In this document: positions 1 through 9,390 of the stretch, piece by piece | How positions within the stretch are numbered: position 1 is the first letter of the stretch | Layout of the letters: each line of letters begins with the position of its first letter | Assembly (NCBI RefSeq): GCF_000412185.1 | Contig: NZ_ASJA01000003.1 | Coordinates: 62,001 to 126,000 of the forward strand | Direction of reading: 5' to 3' | Length of the DNA: 64,000 nt | Source: Euryhalocaulis caribicus | GTDB lineage: Bacteria; Pseudomonadota; Alphaproteobacteria; Caulobacterales; Maricaulaceae | Translations under genes and position numbers: made by a program | Notes under the pieces: model-generated | The model's input: only the letters and a program-made list of their open reading frames with translations | What the model was told of the DNA's origin: nothing | Database searches by the model: none

Positions 1-1316
1 AACCACGGTCCCCACTGTTCCGCGGCCTCGTCCGCGAAGCCGGCTGTGACGGGGTGGATGCGTCCGGCTTCGGTCAGGCCCGGCGCGAAGCGCTGCTCGC
101 CGACGCGGCCCGTCGGACGGGCGGGCAGTACGCTTGCCAGCATGGAGCGCGACAGGCTCAGCGGCCCGGCGAAGGGCGGCCCGGCGGCGACCAGCAGCGC
201 GCCGCCGTCCTCCACATAGCGCGCGACATTGTCCAGATAGAGCGGGGGCAGCACGCCGCGCCGCTTATAGCGGTCGAAGATGATCAGATCGAACTCGTCC
301 AGCTTTTCGACGAACAGCTGGGTGGTGGGGAACTGGATCAGGGACAGCTCGTCGATCGGCGTGCGGTCGTCCTTCTGCGGCGGCCGCAGGATGGTGAAAT
401 GGACAAGGTCCACGCTGGGGTCGGATTTCAGCAGGTTGCGCCAGTCGCGCGCGCCCTGGTGCGGCTCCCCGGTGACCAGCAGCACGCGCAGGCGGTCCCG
501 CACGCCGGTGATGGAAAGCGCGGCGCGGTTATTGATCAGGGTCAGCTCCTCCGGCCCCTCCGCCACCGTCACCTCAACGATATTGGGGCCGCGATGGCCC
601 AGCGGCAGCAGGACCTCCGATTCCTCGCCCACCCGGGCGCGGGCGCGCACCGGTTCGTCGCCGTCCACCGACAGGCTGACATTGGCGTAGGTCCCGGGCG
701 GCACCGCCGGGTCGATCACTTTCACGACAAAGCTGACCGGTTCGGAGACCAGCCCGAAGGACGGCGCGCGGACAATCTCCAGCCGCCGGTCATCGGCGTC
801 CGGGTCGCCCACCAGAACGGCGTGGAAGGGCGCGCCGAGGTCCAGCGCGTCCGGATCCTCGGGGGCGTCCTGCGCCTGTCCGTCTGTCACGTCGATCACG
901 GCGGCCAGACGGTCGCGCGGAACCTCGGCCAGCGCGCCGGACAGCGCCTCGAAGGGCCGCGTGCCGCTGGAATCACGGGGAATTTCCGCCTCGACCAGCT
1001 CCAGACTGTCGTCGTTTTCTGCATATTGGCGGATGGCCGCCGCCACCGAATCCGCGGCGGCGGCGCGGTTTCCGGCTTCCATCGACTCGCTTCTGTCGAC
1101 CAGCATCACCGCGATGTCGGAGAGCGGCTCGCGCTCCTCCCTCACGATGGAGGGATTGGCGAGCGCGGCGATCAGCGCCAGCGCCGCCAGCGTGCGCAGG
1201 ATCCAGCCGCGCAGGCCCAGCGCGGCCCCGATCAGCACGCCCAGCAGAGCCAGCCCGCCGCCGATGATCAGCGCCAGATAGGGGACCAGCGGTTCGAACT
1301 CGATGGAAGAGATCAT
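1..1316 (-). CDS. vWA/glutamine-amidotransferase-like membrane protein, 3' part outside window
   Basis: About 438 codons are present and the gene runs off the left edge. The N-terminus has two hydrophobic segments (about residues 12-34 and 38-55), followed by a vWA-type metal site D74-x-S76-x-S78. Further on, a segment reading YVEDGGALLVAAGPPFAG resembles the class I amidotransferase-like fold seen in this protein type. It is the last gene of the MoxR-DUF58-DUF4159 operon; its ATG overlaps the upstream TGA by four bases, so translation is probably coupled. By analogy with BatA/BatB-type clusters it should sit in the inner membrane and act with the MoxR ATPase. The substrate is unknown. Confidence 0.8.
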   Translation of the reverse strand, partial: MISSIEFEPLVPYLALIIGGGLALLGVLIGAALGLRGWILRTLAALALIAALANPSIVREEREPLSDIAVMLVDRSESMEAGNRAAAADSVAAAIRQYAENDDSLELVEAEIPRDSSGTRPFEALSGALAEVPRDRLAAVIDVTDGQAQDAPEDPDALDLGAPFHAVLVGDPDADDRRLEIVRAPSFGLVSEPVSFVVKVIDPAVPPGTYANVSLSVDGDEPVRARARVGEESEVLLPLGHRGPNIVEVTVAEGPEELTLINNRAALSITGVRDRLRVLLVTGEPHQGARDWRNLLKSDPSVDLVHFTILRPPQKDDRTPIDELSLIQFPTTQLFVEKLDEFDLIIFDRYKRRGVLPPLYLDNVARYVEDGGALLVAAGPPFAGPLSLSRSMLASVLPARPTGRVGEQRFAPGLTEAGRIHPVTAGFADEAAEQWGPW

Positions 1317-4036
1317 TGGCCGAGGCGCTCCAGCAGCGCCGGCACGTGCACCTGATCGGCCTTGTAGTTGCCGGTCAGGACATACATCACCAGATTGACG
1401 CCGACCCGGTAGGCGATCTCCCGCTGACGCGGATCGTCAGAGGCGATGGCCGCGATCGGCCGCCCTTCGGCGTCGACCGCCCAGGCGGCGGCGTAATCGT
1501 TTGACCCGATGATGATGCCTGAAACTCCGTCGCGCCCGCTGGCCTCGTCCGTCTCGACATACAGCTTCCCGCCGTCCCAGCGGCCGGGATAGTCGTCCAG
1601 CAGATAGAAGCTCCTGGTCAGAACGTGTTCGGCCGGGTCCGGGGCCAGCGGGGGCACGTCCAGATCGGACAGCAATACCTGCAGGCCCTGATGACCGCCG
1701 CCCAGCCGCGTGGCGGCTGTCCCCGCATCCTGCGTATCGAACAGAACCGTGCCGCCCGCCTTGATATATTCGTCCAGCGCGGCGGTCTCGCGCGGGCTCA
1801 GCGGCCGCTCGCTGCTGCGCACGGGCCAGTAGAGCAGCGGATAGAGTAGCAGATTGTCCTCGCCGATGGTTACGCCCGCCGGTTCCGCCGGTTCGACGGC
1901 GGAGCGGCGGATCAGCTCGCGCGTCAGGCCCTGAAGCCCGGCGCGGCTCATCTGATCGATCTCCGCATCGCCGGTCTCGACATAGGCCAGCCGCATCTCC
2001 AGCGCCGCCGCCATCGCCGCTTCGTCCGCGTCCTGTGCGCGGGCCGGTCCGGGGTTCAGCGCCACCGCGAACAGGCCCGCGGCCATCGCCGCCGCGCCGG
2101 GGCGCAGGCGGCGCGTCAGGCCGCGCATCCGGCCCGACAGCAACAGGGCGATAATCGCGTCGGCGGCCAGCAGGACCAGCGCGGCCAGAAGCAGCAGGCC
2201 GGAAAGCCGTTGCGGAGAGCGTTCGCCGTAATTATCCGCGCGCACGCCGTTGATCCGGGGCGTGGCGATCAGCGTATCACCCGGCCCGATCACGTTCAGC
2301 GCCCCGGCGTCCGTTCCCCGCCGGTAAAGCCCCGGCGGCGTTTCGGGGCCGATGGCGTCCGGCGGCCAGGCGTCGGCGGGCACCGGGCGCGCATCGCCGG
2401 ACGGCGCGCCCAGCAGGCCGCGCGCATTGACCGCGCGCTCCAGCCGGTAAGGGCCTTCGCCCGCTTCCGCGCCCGCGCCGCCCGCGGTCGCCAGACCGGA
2501 AACCCGGTCCAGCATCTCAAGGAACAGGCCCGAGAGCGGCAAGTTCGACCATTCCGGATTGGCGGTGACGTGGAACAGCACGATCCAGCCGCGCCCCACG
2601 CGCTCGGCGGTGACCAGCGGCGTGCCGTCCTGAAGCCGCGCCCAGGTCTTGTAGCCCAGATCCGGCTCCGGTTCGGCCAGCACCTGACGCTCCACCGTGA
2701 TATCCTCACTCAGGCTCAGCCCCGCGAAGGGAGAGCTTTCCGGAAACTCGGCCAGCGCCTGCGGCTCGTCCCAGGCCAGCGCCCCGCCCATGGACCGCCC
2801 GCCCTCGCGCAGCGTGACCGGCAGCAGCACGTCGCCGCCCGCCGCCATGCGCGGTCCGGCAAAGCGCAACAGCACGCCGCCATCCTCGATATAGGCGGCC
2901 AGCGCCTCCGGATCGTCGATGCGCGCGGCGTCGACCACGGCGATCACGCCGGGACTGGATTCGATCAGGCTGTCCATCGCCCCGCGCCTTGTTTCCGCGA
3001 ACGGATCCAGCGCCTTTTCCAGATAGAAGAGATCGGACAGCAGGGGCTGGCTGTCCTGTTCCGCGCCCTGCGCGGCCAGCCCGACAATGGGGCGCGACCA
3101 GCGGTCGTCGATAATCTGCGCCGTCCCGGCGGAGGCGGATCCGGGAATGCGCAGCAACGCCACCCGGCGGCGGATTTCCGCAGGCAGGTCGAAACGGGCC
3201 AGCGCCTCCCGCGCGCCTTCCTCGAACTGATAGGGGGCGCGGGCCACCAACCGGCCATCGGCGGCCATGGCGACCACGTCGCCGCCCCGCTCGCCGCCTG
3301 CCCCGGCGCGCTTCACCAGAACCTCGAATCCGCGCGCGGTTGCATCCGGCGGGCTGAGCGCCAGCGGCGCCTGTGAGCCGGACGGGCCGACCAGAACGGC
3401 CTGTCCCAGCGCGCCCTGCGATTTCAGCGTCTCGGCCAAGGTCTCGGCGTCCGCGCCCTCGCCGCTGGAAAGCCACACCGCGGCATAGGGGCCGTTTTCC
3501 AGCGCCGCATCGCGAATCCGTTGCGCCGCCGCTTCGCGGTCCGCGGGCCAGGGCGCGGGTTCATGCGCGTCCAGCCGCCGCCTCGCCTCGCCGGGGCTGA
3601 TGGCGGTCAGGGTTTCGGTCCCGGTCTGCGGCGCGGTGAAGACCAGCGTCACGCTCTGCCCGCCACGCTGGGCGTCGGAGATATAGGCCCGGCCCGCGCC
3701 GACGATGCGGTCCCAGTTCTGCGCCGCCGCCCAGCCGTCATCGACGACCAGCAGAAGCGGCGCGTCCTCCGCCCCTTCGCGCGGGAACAGGATGGGGCGT
3801 GCAAGGCCCAGAATGATCGCCGCGGCGATCAGCATGCGGAAAATCACCAGCCAGAGCGGCGTGCGGTTGGGCTGTTCCTCGTCCGGCAGCACGCCCATCA
3901 ACAGGCGCAGCGGCGGGAAGGTCACCTTGCTGGGCGGCGGCGGGGTGGCGCGCAGCAGCCACCAGATCACCGGCAGGGTCAGAAGACCCAGGAGCGCCAG
4001 CGGCGCGGCAAAGGCGATGGGGCCGAGACTGAGCAC
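1313..4036 (-). CDS. BatA N-terminal / DUF4159 membrane protein
   Basis: 907 residues. The first 30 residues form a membrane helix, and the sequence to about residue 85, ending in a second helix, matches the aerotolerance-regulator (BatA) N-terminal domain. A vWA-like region follows from about residue 95, another helix lies at about 613-635, and the last 220 residues have the DUF4159 pattern, including the stretch YPLLYWPVRSSERPLS. The start is GTG, directly abutting the stop of the DUF58 gene, and the stop overlaps the next gene by four bases. In this operon type the MoxR ATPase is thought to remodel complexes built from such vWA proteins; the specific role here is inferred only. Confidence 0.87.
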   Translation of the reverse strand: MLSLGPIAFAAPLALLGLLTLPVIWWLLRATPPPPSKVTFPPLRLLMGVLPDEEQPNRTPLWLVIFRMLIAAAIILGLARPILFPREGAEDAPLLLVVDDGWAAAQNWDRIVGAGRAYISDAQRGGQSVTLVFTAPQTGTETLTAISPGEARRRLDAHEPAPWPADREAAAQRIRDAALENGPYAAVWLSSGEGADAETLAETLKSQGALGQAVLVGPSGSQAPLALSPPDATARGFEVLVKRAGAGGERGGDVVAMAADGRLVARAPYQFEEGAREALARFDLPAEIRRRVALLRIPGSASAGTAQIIDDRWSRPIVGLAAQGAEQDSQPLLSDLFYLEKALDPFAETRRGAMDSLIESSPGVIAVVDAARIDDPEALAAYIEDGGVLLRFAGPRMAAGGDVLLPVTLREGGRSMGGALAWDEPQALAEFPESSPFAGLSLSEDITVERQVLAEPEPDLGYKTWARLQDGTPLVTAERVGRGWIVLFHVTANPEWSNLPLSGLFLEMLDRVSGLATAGGAGAEAGEGPYRLERAVNARGLLGAPSGDARPVPADAWPPDAIGPETPPGLYRRGTDAGALNVIGPGDTLIATPRINGVRADNYGERSPQRLSGLLLLAALVLLAADAIIALLLSGRMRGLTRRLRPGAAAMAAGLFAVALNPGPARAQDADEAAMAAALEMRLAYVETGDAEIDQMSRAGLQGLTRELIRRSAVEPAEPAGVTIGEDNLLLYPLLYWPVRSSERPLSPRETAALDEYIKAGGTVLFDTQDAGTAATRLGGGHQGLQVLLSDLDVPPLAPDPAEHVLTRSFYLLDDYPGRWDGGKLYVETDEASGRDGVSGIIIGSNDYAAAWAVDAEGRPIAAIASDDPRQREIAYRVGVNLVMYVLTGNYKADQVHVPALLERLGQ

Positions 4037-4927
4037 CTAACCCTCCGGCGCCATGGCCTGATAGATGGCCTGCAGGGCGCGGGCCGGGGGCTGGTCCGTG
4101 CGGTGGCGCACCAGCGGCCACCCCGCACGGCGGGCCAGCGCCTTCAAATCGTCCCTGTGCGCCGCATAGCGATTGCGATAGGTCTTGCCGACATTCTCGG
4201 CCCGCCCGACCAGCAGCTCTTGCCCGCCGCCCGAGGCGCGGAACAGCGTGCGTCCCGCATAAGGGAAATCTTCTTCCGCCGGATCGGCGATCTGCACCAG
4301 GACCCCGCCCGCCGGGATGCCGGAAAGCTGCGACAGGCGGGCGCGCCAGGTCTCAACCGGCTCCAGGAAATCGCTGAACAGGGCCAGCCGGGCATGGCGG
4401 GCCAGCGCCGCGAAATCGGTCTCGGCGATATCGCCGGTCCCCGCGGCCAGCAGCAACGCCGCGCGGTCCAGCCCGGCGTTTCCGGCGCGCGGGGCATCGC
4501 CCTCGCCCAGAACCGCGCAACGCTCGCCGCCCCGGATCAGCAGGGAGGCCAGCGCGATGGACAGAACCGCGGCGCGGTCTTTCTTCAGCGGCAATTTCCT
4601 GTCGTAGCGCCAGTCCATGGAGGCCCGGCCGTCGCGCCACAGCCACACGGAATTGGCGGCCTCCCACTCATTTTCCCGCACGAACAGGTCGTCCGACCGG
4701 GCGGAGCGGCGCCAGTCGATGCGCGTGACCGGGTCGGTCTGGGCGTGGTGGCGATACTCCCAGAAGGTTTCGCCCACGCCTTTTCTCCGCCGTCCGTGGA
4801 CGCCCTGCGCCACGGTCACGGCGATGCGTTCGGCCTCGGCCATCAGCGCGGGGTAGCGCGCGGCCTGTTCCTCGGCCTCACGGCGCAGCGCGGCGGGCGC
4901 TTGGGGTTTCACGGCGGCGCGGGCCAT
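4037..4927 (-). CDS. DUF58 domain protein
   Basis: 296 residues, close to the usual length of the soluble alphaproteobacterial DUF58 proteins. The diagnostic central block DWRRSARSDDLFVRENEWE is present at about residues 71-89, followed by a degenerate vWA fold. There is no membrane segment, so it is probably cytoplasmic or membrane-associated through partners. It lies 10 bases downstream of the MoxR ATPase and abuts the BatA/DUF4159 gene, the standard MoxR-DUF58-BatA order. DUF58 proteins are regarded as adaptors or clients of MoxR AAA+ ATPases. The start is an ATG at the expected place for this family. Confidence 0.9.
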   Translation of the reverse strand: MARAAVKPQAPAALRREAEEQAARYPALMAEAERIAVTVAQGVHGRRRKGVGETFWEYRHHAQTDPVTRIDWRRSARSDDLFVRENEWEAANSVWLWRDGRASMDWRYDRKLPLKKDRAAVLSIALASLLIRGGERCAVLGEGDAPRAGNAGLDRAALLLAAGTGDIAETDFAALARHARLALFSDFLEPVETWRARLSQLSGIPAGGVLVQIADPAEEDFPYAGRTLFRASGGGQELLVGRAENVGKTYRNRYAAHRDDLKALARRAGWPLVRHRTDQPPARALQAIYQAMAPEG

Positions 4928-4937
4928 GGATTACCGC

Positions 4938-5933
4938 CTAGTCCAGCTCGGAAATCAGGCGGTCGATGAGGGAATCCAGCGTCACGCCCTCGGCGCGGGC
5001 GCCGAAGCTCAGCGCCATGCGGTGCTTCAACGCCGGTTTGGCCAGGCGCGCCACGTCATCGGTGGAGGGCGCCAGACGGCCGGTCATCAGCGCCCGGGCG
5101 CGCACGCCCAGCATCAGCGCCTGACCGGCGCGCGGGCCGGGGCCCCAGGCGACGAATTCGCGCGTCAGGTCCAGCGGCGAATCGTCCGGCCGGGCCAACC
5201 GCACCAGTTTCAGGATGGCCTCCAGCACCTTCTCGCCGACCGGAATCTGGCGCACCAGCGCCTGCGCCTCCATCAGCTCCTTCGCGGTCAGTACGTTCTT
5301 CGGCTGTTCGATCTCGCTGCCCGTGGTGGCCAGCAGGATGTCCCGCTCGGCGTCCAGCTTCGGATAGGGGACGTCGATCTGGTAGAGGAATCGGTCCAGC
5401 TGCGCCTCGGGCAGCGGATAGGTGCCTTCCTGCTCGATCGGGTTCTGCGTCGCCAGCACGTGGAACGGCTCGGGCAGGTCGTATCGCTTGCCGGCCACGG
5501 TCACGTGATGCTCCTGCATCGCCTGCAGCAGGGCGGACTGGGTGCGGGGCGAGGCGCGGTTGATCTCGTCCGCCATCAAAAGTTGGCAGAAGATCGGGCC
5601 GGCGATGAAGCGGAAGGCGCGCTTGCCGTCCGCGCCCTCTTCCAGCACTTCAGAGCCCAGAATATCGGGCGGCATCAGGTCCGGCGTGAACTGCACCCGG
5701 CCCGAATCGAGCCCCAGAACGACGCCCAGCGTCTCCACCAGCTTGGTCTTGGCCAGTCCCGGCGCGCCCACCAGAAGGCCGTGCCCCCCGGCCAGAATGG
5801 CGCCGAATGACAGGTCCAGAACCTCGTCCTGGCCCAGGATGATTTTCCCCGCCGCTTCGCGGGCTTCGGCAAGGCGCGCGGCGGCGTCATCGGCCTTGCG
5901 GACCAGGTCGTCTTGCAGTGCGGTATCGTTCAT
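4938..5933 (-). CDS. MoxR-family AAA+ ATPase
   Basis: 331 residues, normal for MoxR proteins. Walker A is GAPGLAKT at residues 56-63; Walker B is LLMADE with D122-E123, followed by INRASPRTQSALLQAMQE, which is diagnostic for the MoxR branch. The C-terminal lid domain is complete. It is the first gene of a four-gene minus-strand operon with DUF58 and two vWA membrane proteins. MoxR ATPases use ATP hydrolysis as chaperones for vWA-containing complexes, often linked to envelope stress or metal insertion. It is divergent from the DUF1285 gene, with 64 bp between the two starts that must contain both promoters. Confidence 0.95.
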   Translation of the reverse strand: MNDTALQDDLVRKADDAAARLAEAREAAGKIILGQDEVLDLSFGAILAGGHGLLVGAPGLAKTKLVETLGVVLGLDSGRVQFTPDLMPPDILGSEVLEEGADGKRAFRFIAGPIFCQLLMADEINRASPRTQSALLQAMQEHHVTVAGKRYDLPEPFHVLATQNPIEQEGTYPLPEAQLDRFLYQIDVPYPKLDAERDILLATTGSEIEQPKNVLTAKELMEAQALVRQIPVGEKVLEAILKLVRLARPDDSPLDLTREFVAWGPGPRAGQALMLGVRARALMTGRLAPSTDDVARLAKPALKHRMALSFGARAEGVTLDSLIDRLISELD

Positions 5934-5997
5934 GAAGCAATAAGTCCCATATTAGGGCCGTAGAGATAAAGCGACCGAAGCGAAGATTCGACAGCAT

Positions 5998-6561
5998 ATG
6001 TCCGACAAATCCCGGCGGGAAAATGACGATTCGTTCACGCGGCTGCTTGCTGCGGCGCGCCAGAAGGCCGCGCCCGTGGAAATGTGGGAGCCCGAACATT
6101 GCGGCAAGATCGATATAGAGATCCGCCGCGACGGCTCCTGGTGGCATGAGGGCGGGCGTATCACCCGCCTGCCGCTGGTCAAGCTGTTCGCCAGCGTCCT
6201 GAGGAAGGACGAAGACGGAAAGCACTATCTGGTCACCCCGGTCGAGAAAATGGAAATCCGGGTGGAGGCCGCCCCCTTCCTCGCCGTGGAAATGGACCGC
6301 GCCGGGGAGGGCCGGGACCAGATCCTGCAATTCCGCACCGCCGTGGGCGACCGCGTCACCGCAGGCCCCGACCACCCGATCCGGGTGGAAATCGACCCCG
6401 AGACGGGAGAGCCGACGCCCTTCGTGCATGTGCGCGGCCGGCTGGAGGCGCTGATCAATCGCCCGGTCTTCTACCAGCTCGCCGAACTGGCGGAGGCGCG
6501 GGACGGGCGCATGGGCGTGATGAGCGGCGGTGAGTTCTTCGATCTCGGCCCCGCCGCATGA
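5998..6561 (+). CDS. DUF1285 domain protein
   Basis: 187 residues, typical DUF1285 length. The conserved blocks are visible: W-x-P-x-H-C-G near residues 35-41, DIEIRRDGSWWHEGGRI, then LVKLFASVLRKDEDG and YLVTPVEK. The function is not established; a structural study of a homologue suggested a two-domain beta-rich ligand-binding fold. It starts a tight plus-strand operon with a CoA pyrophosphatase, DUF6111 and CCA-adding enzyme, an arrangement repeated across alphaproteobacteria. Its TGA overlaps the next ATG by four bases. Confidence 0.9.
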   Translation: MSDKSRRENDDSFTRLLAAARQKAAPVEMWEPEHCGKIDIEIRRDGSWWHEGGRITRLPLVKLFASVLRKDEDGKHYLVTPVEKMEIRVEAAPFLAVEMDRAGEGRDQILQFRTAVGDRVTAGPDHPIRVEIDPETGEPTPFVHVRGRLEALINRPVFYQLAELAEARDGRMGVMSGGEFFDLGPAA

Positions 6562-7187
6562 GCCCGGCTGACTGGATCACGCGCCTGCAAACCCGGCTGG
6601 ACCCGCCGGAGGGCGGGCCGGCGCGTTTGACCCATAGCGATTACGACCTCAATCAGGGATCGGCGGGCGTGGCCAGACAGCCGCGTCAGGCGGCGGTTCT
6701 GGCCCCGCTGGTGGAGCGCAATGGCGAGTTGTTCGTGGTGCTGACCGAACGGCAGAAGCACCTGCCGACCCATGCCGGCCAGGTCAGCTTCCCCGGCGGC
6801 CGCCTGCAGGAGGGCGACGACAATCTCGCCCATGCCGCCTTGCGTGAAACCCATGAAGAAATCGGCGCGCCGCCCGATGCGATTGAATTGCTGGGCGCGT
6901 GGGAGGGGTATGAGACGGTCACCGGCTTCCATGTCACGCCCTTCGCGGGCCGTCTGGACCCGGATGTGAAGCTGCAGGCCGATCCGGGCGAAGTGGCGCG
7001 CATTTTCGAGGCGCCGTTTTCTTTCCTCATGGACCCGGCCAATCACAAGCGGCAATGGCGCGTCTGGAATGGCCAGCGGCGTTATTTTTATGCCATGCCC
7101 TATGGCGAGCACTTCATCTGGGGCGCGACCGCGGGCATGTTGAAGGCGCTGGCCGACCGCATCGGCGCGAACGAGGAGACAGACTGA
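6558..7187 (+). CDS. NUDIX hydrolase, CoA pyrophosphatase type
   Basis: 209 residues. The NUDIX box spans about residues 81-104 and ends in the catalytic RETHEEIG; the segment THAGQVSFPGGR just before it is typical of the NudL/CoA diphosphatase subfamily (UPF0035), which cleaves coenzyme A and its derivatives to 3'-phospho-ADP and phosphopantetheine. It overlaps DUF1285 by ATGA and is followed one base later by DUF6111, so the genes are cotranscribed and probably coupled. Substrate choice within the NUDIX family rests on motif similarity, not on biochemical evidence. Confidence 0.9.
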   Translation: MSPADWITRLQTRLDPPEGGPARLTHSDYDLNQGSAGVARQPRQAAVLAPLVERNGELFVVLTERQKHLPTHAGQVSFPGGRLQEGDDNLAHAALRETHEEIGAPPDAIELLGAWEGYETVTGFHVTPFAGRLDPDVKLQADPGEVARIFEAPFSFLMDPANHKRQWRVWNGQRRYFYAMPYGEHFIWGATAGMLKALADRIGANEETD

Positions 7188-7188
7188 C

Positions 7189-7515
7189 ATGCTGCGCATT
7201 GCGCTGATCCAACTGATCCTGTTCGCGCTGCCTTTCGTGATCTATTTCGTCTATCGCGCCTTGCTGGCGCGAATGCGTCAGGAATCGCGCGGCGCGTTCC
7301 GCGCCTGGCCGCTTCAGATCCTGCTGATCGCCGGGGGCAGCCTGACGCTGCTGGGGCTGGTTGTTTTCGCGCTCAATTCGGGCGAGGGCGGCGACACGGT
7401 CTATATCCCCGCCCATCTTGAGAACGGAGAGGTCGTTCCCGGACGCTTCGTGCCGGCGGATGAGGCGGGCGAGCTGGCCAAAAAGGATCCGAAGGAGCGC
7501 GCCCGCTCGCAATGA
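7189..7515 (+). CDS. DUF6111 small membrane protein
   Basis: 108 residues. A first hydrophobic helix at about residues 2-24, a short charged loop (LLARMRQESRG), a second helix at about 43-65, then a hydrophilic tail. The position between a CoA pyrophosphatase and the CCA-adding enzyme and the two-helix layout match DUF6111 of alphaproteobacteria. The function is unknown. It begins one base after the preceding stop and overlaps the next start by ATGA. Confidence 0.82.
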   Translation: MLRIALIQLILFALPFVIYFVYRALLARMRQESRGAFRAWPLQILLIAGGSLTLLGLVVFALNSGEGGDTVYIPAHLENGEVVPGRFVPADEAGELAKKDPKERARSQ

Positions 7516-8750
7516 CAGTCAGACTCGATCCCGCCGATCATCCCTGGATGACCGCAGATTCGCTGCGTCCTGTTTTGCAGGCGCTGGAGGCCGCGCGTCC
7601 CGGAGGCTCCCGCTTCGTGGGCGGCTGCGTGCGCAACGCCATTCTGGGCGACCCGGTCGATGACGTGGATATCGCTACGCAGCTGGAGCCGGACGCCGTG
7701 ACAAAGGCGCTGGAGAGCGCCGGGCTGAAAGCCGTGCCCACCGGGCTGGAGCACGGCACGATCACCGCGGTCTCCGGCGGCGAGGCGTTCGAGGTCACGA
7801 CGCTGCGCAAGGACGTGTCGACCGATGGCCGTCGCGCCGTGGTCGCCTTCACCGAGGACTGGGACGAGGATTCGCGGCGCCGCGATTTTCGCATCAACGC
7901 CATCTACGCCAATTTCGACGGACAGGTTTACGATCCGCAGAACGGGCTGAAAGATGCCGAAAACCGGGAGATTGTCTTCATCGGCGATGCCGATGACCGC
8001 ATCCGCGAAGACTATCTTCGCATCCTGCGCTTCTTCCGCTTTTTCGCGTGGTATGGATCGGGCCGCCCGGACCGCGACGGCCTGCTGGCCTGTTCCCGCC
8101 ACAAGGCGCAGATGGAAACGCTTTCCGCCGAGCGGATCTGGGCGGAATTGAAGAAACTCCTCGCCGCCCCGGATCCCGGCTTTGCCTTGCGCTGGATGTG
8201 GACTGTGTCCGTATTGGAAACGCTGACCGGCTCGAAATTCGGCGTCGATACGGCGTCCCGCCTGCCCGCGCTGGAACAGGCGCAGGGCTGGGACATCGAT
8301 CCCCTCTTGAGATTCATGGCGCTGCTGCCGCCCCGGGTGGAGCGGGCTGAGACGATTGTGGCGAAGCTCAAACTGTCCAATGCGGAAAAGGGGCGGATCA
8401 TGGCCTGGGCGCGGCTCGGCCACGGGCTGCAGCGCGGCGAAGGGCTGGGCGATGAAATCAGTGAGGCCGATTTGAACGCCGCGCTGTACCGCGACGGCGC
8501 GCAGCCGTTTCTGGACCGCGCGATTCTGGCCTGGGCCGATGAGCCCGAGCGGGATCTGGGAGATTTCGTTTCACGGCTGAAATCGTGGGAGCGGCCGGAA
8601 TTTCCGGTCTCCGGCAAGGACCTTATCGCACAGGGCTATGAGCCCGGCGAGGCGTTGGGGAAAGAGCTGAAATCGCTTGAAAACAAGTGGATCGAGAGCG
8701 GTTTCTCTCTGGACCGCGCGGCGCTTCTGGATCAAATCCAAAGCGCCTGA
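7512..8750 (+). CDS. CCA tRNA nucleotidyltransferase
   Basis: 412 residues. The class II nucleotidyltransferase signature is clear: GGCVRNAILGD at about residues 37-47 followed by the metal-binding DVDIAT. The neck and body blocks follow, with RRRDFRINAIY near residue 118 and the RILRFFRFFAW segment near 175. The enzyme adds or repairs the 3' CCA end of tRNAs. It is the last gene of the DUF1285 operon and overlaps DUF6111 by ATGA. The tRNA in this window already encodes CCA, so repair is the likelier role for at least that tRNA. Confidence 0.95.
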   Translation: MTVRLDPADHPWMTADSLRPVLQALEAARPGGSRFVGGCVRNAILGDPVDDVDIATQLEPDAVTKALESAGLKAVPTGLEHGTITAVSGGEAFEVTTLRKDVSTDGRRAVVAFTEDWDEDSRRRDFRINAIYANFDGQVYDPQNGLKDAENREIVFIGDADDRIREDYLRILRFFRFFAWYGSGRPDRDGLLACSRHKAQMETLSAERIWAELKKLLAAPDPGFALRWMWTVSVLETLTGSKFGVDTASRLPALEQAQGWDIDPLLRFMALLPPRVERAETIVAKLKLSNAEKGRIMAWARLGHGLQRGEGLGDEISEADLNAALYRDGAQPFLDRAILAWADEPERDLGDFVSRLKSWERPEFPVSGKDLIAQGYEPGEALGKELKSLENKWIESGFSLDRAALLDQIQSA

Positions 8751-8759
8751 GCCGGCCTC

Positions 8760-9335
8760 TTACGCCATGCTCCGCCCGATGGAATGGGCGAGCGTTTCCA
8801 GCTGCCCGAGAACGGGCTGGATGCTGGCGGAATAATCCGAGAAGTCGGGGGACAGGCTGGCGTCGCCGCCCGATTGCGCAAACCAGGCCTTGGCGCGGGT
8901 CTGCGCTTCCTGCTCTACCGCCACGAAGCGGCGGTCAAACTCGTCGCCTTCCAGCAGCAGAAGTTCGTCCAGCGCTTCGGCGTGGTAGCCGCTCAGCGCC
9001 GCGCTGCGCTTGTCGAGGCGAATCTCGTTCTCGTCCGCGATGCGTTCCAGACGGTTCAGCCAGTTCTTGTGCTCATTGGCGGCTTTCAGGCCCAGCGCGC
9101 GGACCTGCGGATCGTCGGAGCGCTGATAGGCCATCTCACCGGTTTTGATCGCAAAGGCGTGGATGCGATAGGCCTCTTCGAGGAAGGCCTGCTGTCGCGC
9201 CTCCGCCGGCGATTGCGCCTCGCTTCCCGATTCCGCCGCGTTGGCGGCGCCGGCCAGTTGCGGACCCGTGGCGCGGGGCTGGCCGCAAGCGGCGAGGGCG
9301 AGAAGGGCGGGGACAATATAGATGGCGTGTTTCAT
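8760..9335 (-). CDS. DUF4142 lipoprotein
   Basis: 191 residues. A signal peptide ends in the lipobox LAAC (lipid-modified Cys about residue 17), followed by an Ala/Ser/Glu-rich linker and a four-helix ferritin-like DUF4142 domain from about residue 48, where the pattern RQQAFLEEAYRIHAFAIKTG starts the first helix and EHKNWLNRLERIA lies in the second. DUF4142 proteins are periplasmic or membrane-anchored and often stress-linked; their activity is unknown. The gene converges on the CCA transferase and stands alone. Confidence 0.85.
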   Translation of the reverse strand: MKHAIYIVPALLALAACGQPRATGPQLAGAANAAESGSEAQSPAEARQQAFLEEAYRIHAFAIKTGEMAYQRSDDPQVRALGLKAANEHKNWLNRLERIADENEIRLDKRSAALSGYHAEALDELLLLEGDEFDRRFVAVEQEAQTRAKAWFAQSGGDASLSPDFSDYSASIQPVLGQLETLAHSIGRSMA

Positions 9336-9390
9336 GCCCGCCTCAACGCCGGACTCGCCAAGCCGTTCCGTGCGGCATGCTTAATCTGTG

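Noticed and set aside
5500-5512. CACGTG in the MoxR gene as a second parS site
   Set aside because: The flanking TTTC/GAAA arms are missing and it is inside a coding region.
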